Source: Rhizobium esperanzae
Lineage (GTDB): Bacteria; Pseudomonadota; Alphaproteobacteria; Rhizobiales; Rhizobiaceae
Length of the DNA: 64,000 nt
NCBI RefSeq assembly: GCF_002204185.1
Contig: NZ_MXPU01000010.1
Location: 164,579 to 228,578 of the forward strand
Reading direction: 5' to 3'
A program made the position numbers and the translations under genes. Below the pieces are notes generated by a model. That model was not told the origin of the DNA. It saw nothing but the letters and a program-made list of their open reading frames with translations, and made no database searches. Positions 25,349 to 32,262 of this stretch are shown one piece after another (the stretch's first letter is position 1; each line of letters opens with the position of its first letter).

Positions 25349-26419
25349 TTGAACGAGCGTTACGTTCCGATCAACAAAGGCAACTACTCGATGGACACGG
25401 ACGAGCGCGAAGCCGCGTTCGACAGATACCGTGGCGAGGGTTGGGAAGCCGAATACGCGGACTATCGTCGCAAGTGGTCGGAATATGCCCTGAACCAGCA
25501 GGTTTCGGATTATCCGCTGCTCGTCGATCTCGAGCTGGCGTCGATCTGCAATCTGCGCTGCCCGATGTGCTATACGATCAGCGACGAATTCAAGAAGAAC
25601 GTCAACACGACCCGGATGGACTGGGACCTCTACTGCCGCATCATCGACGAGATCGGCGGCAAGGTTCCGGCGATCCGTCTATCGCTGCGCGGCGAAGCCA
25701 CGCTGCACAAGCGCTTCGCCGACTGCGTGCGCTATGCCAAGGACCGCGGGATCAAGGAAGTCTCGACCCTCACGCATGGCTTCAAGCTCAACAGAGAGTA
25801 TTTCGCCCAGCTCGTCGATGCTGGCATCGACTGGATCACCATTTCGATCGACGGCACCGGTGAGACCTACGAGAAGATCCGCAAGCCGATCAAGTTCGAG
25901 GCCCTGCTCGACAAGATCAAGGACATAAAGAAGTACAAGGAAGAGCGCGGTCTCCATCGCCCCGTTATCAAGGTGCAGGGTATCTGGCCGGCAATCCGCG
26001 AAAATCCGGATCTCTATTACGAGACCTTTGCGCCGCACGTGGATCTCGTCGCCTTCAATCCGCTGATCGATTACCTCGGCAACGATTCCGATATCGCCTA
26101 TCTCGATAACTTCACATGCCCGCAGCAGTACCAGCGCCTGGTGATTGGTGCCGACGGATTGGTCATGAAGTGCTCGAACGACGAGGAGAACCGCGAGGTT
26201 ATCGGGAATGCGAACACCGAAACCGTGCACCAGATCTGGCATGGGGAAAAAATGAACGCGGTGCGCGCTCTGCACAAGGAACCCCAAGGTTTCCTGAAGA
26301 GCGAGGTGTGCCGCAGGTGTTATCTGCCGAGACAGACCAATGACGAGACGGCCGAGATTTGCGGCCGGCAGGTCATTGTGCGGAATTACGTCGACCGGAA
26401 CCAGGAAATCGGACAGTAA
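25349..26419 (+). CDS. Radical SAM/SPASM enzyme in nonulosonate-like cluster
   Basis: A 356-residue radical SAM protein. The cluster-binding CxxxCxxC is C67-C71-C74 in SICNLRCPMCYTI, and TISIDGTGETYEKIRKP is a conserved substrate-side segment. The C-terminal SPASM-like region has cysteines at 258, 276, 322, 325 and 339, suited to auxiliary Fe-S clusters. The start is a TTG at 25349 with AAGGAG seven bases upstream. It sits between sugar SDRs and a NeuB-type synthase, so its substrate is likely a nucleotide sugar or its acid product. Precedents for radical SAM action on sugars are DesII (deamination) and BtrN (dehydrogenation). The reaction here is unknown. Confidence 0.88.
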   Translation: MNERYVPINKGNYSMDTDEREAAFDRYRGEGWEAEYADYRRKWSEYALNQQVSDYPLLVDLELASICNLRCPMCYTISDEFKKNVNTTRMDWDLYCRIIDEIGGKVPAIRLSLRGEATLHKRFADCVRYAKDRGIKEVSTLTHGFKLNREYFAQLVDAGIDWITISIDGTGETYEKIRKPIKFEALLDKIKDIKKYKEERGLHRPVIKVQGIWPAIRENPDLYYETFAPHVDLVAFNPLIDYLGNDSDIAYLDNFTCPQQYQRLVIGADGLVMKCSNDEENREVIGNANTETVHQIWHGEKMNAVRALHKEPQGFLKSEVCRRCYLPRQTNDETAEICGRQVIVRNYVDRNQEIGQ

Positions 26420-26533
26420 TCGGCGGAATTCCACGCGCTACGGCCAGACGTCGCCAAGCCTATAGTTCAAGGGGCTGCGATCGCCGCGAGAGCGGGGCGG
26501 CTTTGCCGGTCGTGAATTACAGGGAGTAACAGG

Positions 26534-27550
26534 ATGTTCCGGAATTACCGGCCTGATCGGTGCTATATCATCGCTGAGATCGGCGGAAACTTCACGACGT
26601 TTGATCAGGCAAGGCGCCTGATTGACGAGGCAAAGTCGGCGGGGGTGGATGCCGTCAAGCTCCAGACCTATCGCGCGGAGACCCTGTCGAGCCGCAACGC
26701 CATGTTCGATATGGAGAACACCGGCGTTACCTCGCAGTTCGAACTATTCCGCAAATACGAAATCGGTCACGAGCTTCACGAAGCGGTGTTTCGCTATGCC
26801 GAAGAGCACGGGCTGGACTGGTTCTCCTCGCCCTCGCACGAAACGGATGTCGATCTACTGGAGAAGTGTGGAGTCGGCGCCCACAAGGTGGGTTCGGACG
26901 ACGCGGTCAACATTCCCTTTCTCCGTTATCTGGCAAAAACCGGCAAGCCGATAATCCTGTCGACGGGGATGTCGACGCTCGACGAAGTTCGGGGGTCCGT
27001 CGCCGCAATCAAGGAGGCCGGCAACGACAAGCTCATTTTGCTGCATGCCATCACGAGTTATCCGACGCATCCGGAAAATGTGAACCTGCGCGCAATGCAA
27101 ACGATGATGGAAGCGTTTCCGGATCTCGACGTCGGTTATTCCGACCATACGCTGACCCCGGTCGCAAGCCTGTGCGCTGTCGCAATGGGCGCCCGGGTCA
27201 TTGAGCGTCATTTCACCTATGACAAGGCCGCAGACGGCCCGGACCATATGCTTTCGGCCGATCCGGCGGAAATGAAATGGCTCGTCGACGCGATACGCGC
27301 CTTCGAGATCATGAAAGGCAGTGGCCGCAAGGAGCCGGCTGCGAGTGAAGCGACGACGAGGTTGAACAATCGCAAGAGCGTTGTCGTCAACCGACCGCTC
27401 AAGGCCGGCCATGTCATCTCCGTCGGCGACATTTCCGTCAAGCGGCCTGGAACAGGAATTGAACCGAAGCATTTCGACGCTCTCGCAGGACGGCGGGTCG
27501 CAAACGACCTCGATGCGGACGCGGTCCTCCAGTGGAGCGATCTGGCGTGA
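26534..27550 (+). CDS. NeuB-family nonulosonic acid synthase (SAF domain)
   Basis: A 338-residue NeuB/LegI/PseI-type synthase. The N-terminal TIM barrel carries IIAEIGGNFTTFDQA, DAVKLQTYRAETL, KVGSDDAVNIPFLRYLAKTG, LLHAITSYPT and GYSDHT. A C-terminal SAF/antifreeze-like domain (about 285-338) contains NRKSVVVNRPLKAGHVI. It condenses phosphoenolpyruvate with a free C6 N-acetylhexosamine to give a nine-carbon acid. The precise sugar (ManNAc-, Leg- or Pse-type) cannot be assigned. Because a 114-bp gap precedes it, an internal promoter is possible, and the GTG of the next gene overlaps its stop. Confidence 0.9.
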   Translation: MFRNYRPDRCYIIAEIGGNFTTFDQARRLIDEAKSAGVDAVKLQTYRAETLSSRNAMFDMENTGVTSQFELFRKYEIGHELHEAVFRYAEEHGLDWFSSPSHETDVDLLEKCGVGAHKVGSDDAVNIPFLRYLAKTGKPIILSTGMSTLDEVRGSVAAIKEAGNDKLILLHAITSYPTHPENVNLRAMQTMMEAFPDLDVGYSDHTLTPVASLCAVAMGARVIERHFTYDKAADGPDHMLSADPAEMKWLVDAIRAFEIMKGSGRKEPAASEATTRLNNRKSVVVNRPLKAGHVISVGDISVKRPGTGIEPKHFDALAGRRVANDLDADAVLQWSDLA

Positions 27551-28224
27551 CGCTTGGAATTATTATTCAGGCGCGGATGGGATCGACGCGGCTGCCGGGA
27601 AAAGTGCTTCGCGACATTTCCGGAAAGCCCCTGCTCGGACATGTCCTTGGTCGGCTTCAGATGTTGAAGCGCCCGGCCAAGGTTGTCGTTGCGACATCGT
27701 CCGCCAGCGAGAACGATGTTATCGAAGCCTGGTGCCTTGAGCACGGCGTCAGCTGCTTTCGCGGCGACGAAACCGATGTTCTCGATCGTTATTTTCAGTG
27801 CGCGAGATCGCTCGGGATGTCGGATATCGTGCGGTTGACCGCAGATAATCCTTTCACCGACATCGAGGAACTCGAGAGGCTGATCGATCTGCACCAAAAG
27901 CAGAGATTCGATTACACGCATGCCTTTGGCCAGTTGCCTATTGGCGTCGGCGCCGAGATATTTACCTTCGAAGCCCTGGCGCGCAGCCACCGCGAGGGGA
28001 AGCTGCCGCACCATCGCGAACACGTGAATGAATACTTCACCGATCGGCCCGAACTGTTCAAGATCGGTCGGCTCGATGTGCCCTCGGCCAAAATCTCTCC
28101 GCAGCTGCGCCTGACGGTGGATACCGAGGAAGATTGGAGCCGCGCCCGTGCACTCGCAGCGCAGGCGGGTGGGAATTGGCTCGGGACGGAAGAAGCGATC
28201 CGGCTATGTTCGTCTTCTGCATAG
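27547..28224 (+). CDS. SpsF/NeuA-like cytidylyltransferase
   Basis: A 225-residue CMP-sugar synthetase-like enzyme, starting at the GTG (27547) that overlaps the NeuB TGA. The N-terminal motif GIIIQARMGSTRLPGKVL with PLLGHVLGRL is characteristic of the SpsF branch of the cytidylyltransferase superfamily, and DIVRLTADNPFTDI holds the metal-binding region. It probably activates the nonulosonic acid made by the preceding synthase as its CMP derivative. SpsF members can replace NeuA/LegF/PseF, and this one lies exactly where that enzyme is expected. Confidence 0.85.
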   Translation: MTLGIIIQARMGSTRLPGKVLRDISGKPLLGHVLGRLQMLKRPAKVVVATSSASENDVIEAWCLEHGVSCFRGDETDVLDRYFQCARSLGMSDIVRLTADNPFTDIEELERLIDLHQKQRFDYTHAFGQLPIGVGAEIFTFEALARSHREGKLPHHREHVNEYFTDRPELFKIGRLDVPSAKISPQLRLTVDTEEDWSRARALAAQAGGNWLGTEEAIRLCSSSA

Positions 28225-29171
28225 AAAGTTCACATGCACGCGGCATGGGTCATCTCTTTCGGTCGCTGACGCTCGCAGCGGAATTGCGCACCCGCGGTCA
28301 TTCGGTCCGCTTTTTGGTGAACGATCATCCGAATTCCTTGAGAATCATCCGCGAGCGCGGTTTTGATGTGGCGCTTTATGATCTCGCCGCCGTGACGGGA
28401 TGGGAGAAGGCTTTCCTCGAAGCCGCTGCTTCGTCTCCGATCTGGATCAACGATCGCCTTAACACCCAGCGGCTCCACAGCGAAACAATCAAAGGTTTGG
28501 GCGCCAAGCTCGTCACCTTTGATGATCGCGGCGATGGCGCGGAACTCGCCGACGTCAACATCTGCGCTCTCCTTTTTGAAAAGACCGAGGATCTGAGGGG
28601 CAAGGATGTTAGGCTGGGGGTGGAGTACATGATACTCAATCCTGAAATTGCGAGATATCGCAGAGTTCGGCAAGATCTTGCATCGATCCTCGTCACGCTC
28701 GGAGGCGCCGACACCTATGGCGTGACGGTTCGCGTCGCCAAATGGCTGAGCAGCAAGACTTTTCCTGTCACCATCGTCACGGGCCCGAGCTTCCAGCACA
28801 TGGCGGAGCTTGAAGAGGTGGTCGCGACCGCCGCGCCGGATCGGTTCAGATTGCTGAACCAGGTGCCGTCGCTTGCGGCGGAGATGTACGGGCACGATCT
28901 GGCCATTACCGGTGGCGGCGTTACGCCCTTCGAAGCCTGCGCGGCCGGCCTGCCCTGCGTGGTGATCGCCAATGAACCTTTTGAAATCCCGGTCGGCCGG
29001 GCTCTTGAACAACTGGGGGCAGCGTTCTTCGCCGGACATCACTCGGAATTCGATCTCGGCATCCTGGAAAAGGCTATTCCCATCAGGCGCATGAGCGAGA
29101 CTGCCATGACCAAGGTCGACCTTGGCGGGGTCGGCCGCGTCGCCGATTTGCTGGAAAGTTTGGCTGCATGA
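28206..29171 (+). CDS. PseG-like UDP-sugar hydrolase
   Basis: A 322-residue GT-B type protein like PseG. GMGHLFRSLTLAAELRTRGH at residues 14-33 is the conserved glycine-histidine loop (SSHARGMGHLFRS). VTLGGADTYGVT, a DLAITGGGVTPFEAC segment and PCVVIANEP form the C-terminal nucleotide-binding domain. In the pseudaminic pathway PseG removes UDP to release the free sugar that the synthase uses. Its start at 28206 overlaps the SpsF gene by 19 bases, and the stop overlaps the WbqC-like gene (ATGA). Its substrate here may be GDP- rather than UDP-linked. Confidence 0.82.
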   Translation: MFVFCIESSHARGMGHLFRSLTLAAELRTRGHSVRFLVNDHPNSLRIIRERGFDVALYDLAAVTGWEKAFLEAAASSPIWINDRLNTQRLHSETIKGLGAKLVTFDDRGDGAELADVNICALLFEKTEDLRGKDVRLGVEYMILNPEIARYRRVRQDLASILVTLGGADTYGVTVRVAKWLSSKTFPVTIVTGPSFQHMAELEEVVATAAPDRFRLLNQVPSLAAEMYGHDLAITGGGVTPFEACAAGLPCVVIANEPFEIPVGRALEQLGAAFFAGHHSEFDLGILEKAIPIRRMSETAMTKVDLGGVGRVADLLESLAA

Positions 29172-29869
29172 CCATGACAGCGGTTATTCATCAGCCGGAC
29201 TTCGCATCGTATCTCGGCTTTTTCCAGCGTTTCCTGAACGCCGACCTCTACATCGTTCTGGATCACGTTCAGTTCGTCCATGGCACGAGCAAAAGCTGGA
29301 CGCACCGCGATAAGATAAAGACGGCGCAAGGCGATCGGTGGCTCACAGTCGGAATCAGGAAGCCGACTTTCGGCACGCCGATCAACGAGGTGGAATTGGC
29401 GCCGGGCAACGGATGGGCCGACCAGAACCTTTCCCTGCTTCGTGAAAACTATCGGAAGTCCGCCGGTTGGGGTGAGGTGTTCCCTCGCATCGAGGCTCTT
29501 TACGGCAAGCGGTTCGATCTGCTGGCCGATTTCAACATGCATTTCCTCGACGGCATCCTGGATATGCTTGAGATCACGATGCCGACAGTGCGGTCGAGCA
29601 CCTTAAGCCCAGAGGGGCATAAGAACGAATTGCTTATCGAACTGCTGCGCAAGGTCGGAGCAACACGTTATCTCTCGGGTCTCGGGGCGCGCGGCTATAT
29701 GCAGCCGGAACTATTCGAGGCAGCCGGAATCGAGATCGAATGGCAGCATTTCGTCCATCCGGTTTATCCACAGCCTTTCGGCGAATTCATGCCCTATCTC
29801 AGTATCCTCGACACACTGCTGAATTGTGGTATTGCAGGCACGCGTGATCTGCTCTGGAGTTGCAAATGA
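29168..29869 (+). CDS. WbqC-like protein
   Basis: A 233-residue protein of the WbqC family: the N-terminus TAVIHQPDFASYLGFFQRFL and VLDHVQFVHGTSKSWTHRDK, with ENYRKSAGWGE, GATRYLSGLGARGYM and HFVHPVYPQPFGEFMPYLSI. Family members occur in O-antigen and other sugar clusters; their biochemical role is unclear, and acyl transfer has been suggested. ATGA overlaps on both sides show it is part of the same transcript as the NeuB-like synthase. If it is an acyltransferase it could supply the missing N-acyl step. Confidence 0.75.
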   Translation: MTMTAVIHQPDFASYLGFFQRFLNADLYIVLDHVQFVHGTSKSWTHRDKIKTAQGDRWLTVGIRKPTFGTPINEVELAPGNGWADQNLSLLRENYRKSAGWGEVFPRIEALYGKRFDLLADFNMHFLDGILDMLEITMPTVRSSTLSPEGHKNELLIELLRKVGATRYLSGLGARGYMQPELFEAAGIEIEWQHFVHPVYPQPFGEFMPYLSILDTLLNCGIAGTRDLLWSCK

Positions 29870-30498
29870 ATATTCTCGCGATCGGTGCCCATTTTGACGA
29901 CGTGGAGCTCGGCTGTGGCGGTGCCCTGGCGCGCCACGCGGCAAACGGCGACACGGTTTACGTCTATGTTGCAACCGTATCCGGCTTTTCCAATCAGTAT
30001 GACCAGTCCGTGCGCAGCAGCCAGGTCGCCAGAGCCGAAGCGGATGCCGCGATGGAAATTCTCGGCGTCCACAAGATGTTTTGCGGCGAGTTCAAGACGC
30101 TGCAGATCGAATTTGTCGATCCGCTGAATATCGAGATCCTCAAGCTCGTACAGGATCTGAAAATCGACATGGTCTATACCCACTGGGTCGGCGACATCCA
30201 CCATGACCATCTGGCCTTGTCGCGCGCATCGCTGCACAGCTGCCGTCACGTGCCGCGCCTCTTGATGTACCGCAGCAACTGGTATCATTCGACTGTGGAT
30301 TTCAGGGGGAATTTCTACGTCGACATCACCTCTCACTGGGAGCAGAAGGAAAAAGCGATCCTTGCCCATGAATCCGAGATGGAACGCACAGGGCGGAAAT
30401 GGGTGAGCTTCTTTCGCAATGAAGCCGAGAACGCCGGCCAGCGTATCGGTGTAAAATACGCCGAAGTCTTCGAGGTGGTGAAGTGGCTGCAGCCTTGA
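29866..30498 (+). CDS. PIG-L/LmbE-type deacetylase
   Basis: A 210-residue PIG-L deacetylase. The zinc-binding AHFDDVELGCGG (8-19; the family consensus is AHPDDE, here Phe for Pro) is followed by the second motif GDIHHDHLALSR (109-120; His112, His113, Asp114, His115). It removes an N-acetyl group from an amino sugar; PIG-L family members act on GlcNAc conjugates and mycothiol precursors. It overlaps the WbqC-like gene by four bases and the DUF115-like gene by 16. In this run it implies that a deacetylated amine is generated, possibly for re-acylation or for the radical SAM enzyme. Confidence 0.85.
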   Translation: MNILAIGAHFDDVELGCGGALARHAANGDTVYVYVATVSGFSNQYDQSVRSSQVARAEADAAMEILGVHKMFCGEFKTLQIEFVDPLNIEILKLVQDLKIDMVYTHWVGDIHHDHLALSRASLHSCRHVPRLLMYRSNWYHSTVDFRGNFYVDITSHWEQKEKAILAHESEMERTGRKWVSFFRNEAENAGQRIGVKYAEVFEVVKWLQP

Positions 30499-31349
30499 GG
30501 AAGATTTTGACCTTTGGCTCCATGCTGCTTCCCTACGGTGTGCATGAGCTGAAGCGCAGGCTTAAAAATCGTCACAAGTTATCTGCTGATGTCGCAAGAT
30601 CATTGGCAGAAAATAGACAGCTTGCTGGTCTGCACGCGGGGCAGCGCTGTTTTATTCTAGGCAATGGCCCGAGCGTCAAGGGCTTGGATTTGTCGCGACT
30701 TCAAGGCCAAACCGTCATCACTGTTTCCAACGGCTATCTGCACTCCGATTTTGACAAGTTCCAGTCGCGTTATCATTGTGTTCCGCAAATTACCTACGGA
30801 TTGATGACATCGGAGGACGTGGTCCGCTGGTTCGAGGAGATGCATTCGCATCTGGGAGGAGCAGAACTGTTCCTCAGTTCCACGGAAGCGGAGCTCGTTC
30901 GAAAACACAATCTGTTTCCAGGGCGACCAGTCCGGTATCTCATGCTGGGCGAAAGCTTCGACGAAAGACCATCAGTGGAAATCGTCGATATCTCCAAACC
31001 GGTGCCGCGTGTCGATTCAGTCCCGGTGATGGCCCTCATGATAGCGATGTATCTTGGTTTCAAAGAAATCATCCTGCTCGGCGTCGACCACGATCGCTTC
31101 CTGTCAGCAACCTATGAATACGCTTTCGACCTCAAGGTGCAAAAAGGAAAAGATTTCACCGTAAATGCGGACGGCACCCCGACAACGAACCGTCACGACG
31201 ACTTTCAGCAGGCGGCGCGGCTGTGGCGACAATATAGAGCCATCGCAAATATCGCCCGAGCAAATGAAATCCGCATCTTCAATTCCACACCTGGTGGGGC
31301 ACTGGACGAATTTGAGCGACGGCCGTTCCAAGCCTGGTTTGAAGAATGA
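30483..31349 (+). CDS. DUF115/GT42-like protein, putative nonulosonate transferase
   Basis: About 288 residues from a GTG (30483) that overlaps the PIG-L stop; a TTG at 30495 is also possible. ILGNGPSVKGLDLSRLQGQ (about 60-78) and DSVPVMALMIAMYLGFKEII followed by LLGVDHD and a YAFDLKVQKG segment resemble GT42 sialyltransferases of the Campylobacter CstII type (GNGPSLKEIDYSRL, SGVYMCAVAIALGYKEIYL, YAFD). The FNSTPGGALDEF tail also matches the DUF115/Maf family of nonulosonate-linked flagellar glycosylation proteins. I infer a transferase for the CMP-sugar made upstream. The likeness is by eye. Confidence 0.6.
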   Translation: MAAALRKILTFGSMLLPYGVHELKRRLKNRHKLSADVARSLAENRQLAGLHAGQRCFILGNGPSVKGLDLSRLQGQTVITVSNGYLHSDFDKFQSRYHCVPQITYGLMTSEDVVRWFEEMHSHLGGAELFLSSTEAELVRKHNLFPGRPVRYLMLGESFDERPSVEIVDISKPVPRVDSVPVMALMIAMYLGFKEIILLGVDHDRFLSATYEYAFDLKVQKGKDFTVNADGTPTTNRHDDFQQAARLWRQYRAIANIARANEIRIFNSTPGGALDEFERRPFQAWFEE

Positions 31350-32260
31350 GACGGCTTAAATTTGCGCTCCCGGGAATCCACTGTCTGCTTGAGGTGACGC
31401 GAGAATCGCCACAAGCGCGCGAACAGGAGATCAGGGCCGAATTCCGACGGCACAACATCACTTTCGACGGGCCTTACGATGACTGGCGTTCGGCAATGGC
31501 TGATTCAACCGGCTATGATGCGCCGGCCATTCTTGCAAAAGCCGTCGAAGCCACACGCGCAGTTGTTCAGGGCCGTGCCTCATATGAGCGGGACACTGTA
31601 ATCTTCAAGGAAAGAAGCTACTCGCATCCGCTGCTTGCCTGGCTGCTCTATGTTGCATCCAGATCCGATGGTCGTTTGAGAGTGGTCGACTTTGGAGGCG
31701 CGCTCGGAAGCTCCTATTTCCAACACCGGTCAAAACTCGCTCATCTCGCGGAATTGAAATGGTGCGTCGTCGAGCAGCCTCATTTTGCAGAAGCAGGGCG
31801 AGCAGAATTTGAAGACGGGCCTCTGAGCTTTTCTCATAGCCTCGACGAAGCGATCGGTCTTATGAACCCTCACATCGTTCTGCTCTCGGGCGTGCTCCAG
31901 TATCTCGAATATCCTCATCAGCATCTTGAGAGCCTTCTTTCGAAAGGCGTCAAGTTCATCCTTGTTGACAGAACAACCGCGCAGTTCGATATCCCAGAAG
32001 CCCCTTTTGTGCAGCATGTGCCGGAACGCATCTATCGCGCGAGCTACCCCGTGTGGTTCTTGAACGCGCATGAATTGCAGGGCCGCTTCGCGAGGCATGG
32101 ATACGAGGTGCTGGACAGTTTCCAGCCAGCTGGGACATTTGGAATAGCAACACCGCCGCCCTTGCAAGAATTGACGCGTTGGGGCATTGGCCTTACGCCA
32201 GCTCAGGGACAATACGAATGGTCGTATACTGGCTGGTTTCTTGAGAAGCCGGAAATCTAG
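31346..32260 (+). CDS. TIGR04325-type methyltransferase
   Basis: A 304-residue protein resembling the TIGR04325 methyltransferase family. The N-terminal ITFDGPYDDWRSAMADSTGY segment and the Rossmann motif VVDFGGALGSSYFQHRS (about residues 112-128) support this. The core continues with VVEQPHFAEAG and VLLSGVLQYLEYP. It overlaps the DUF115-like gene by four bases and may methylate a hydroxyl or amino group of a polysaccharide residue. Codon use looks somewhat less GC-rich here than in housekeeping genes. The substrate is unknown. Confidence 0.72.
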   Translation: MRRLKFALPGIHCLLEVTRESPQAREQEIRAEFRRHNITFDGPYDDWRSAMADSTGYDAPAILAKAVEATRAVVQGRASYERDTVIFKERSYSHPLLAWLLYVASRSDGRLRVVDFGGALGSSYFQHRSKLAHLAELKWCVVEQPHFAEAGRAEFEDGPLSFSHSLDEAIGLMNPHIVLLSGVLQYLEYPHQHLESLLSKGVKFILVDRTTAQFDIPEAPFVQHVPERIYRASYPVWFLNAHELQGRFARHGYEVLDSFQPAGTFGIATPPPLQELTRWGIGLTPAQGQYEWSYTGWFLEKPEI

Positions 32261-32262
32261 CG

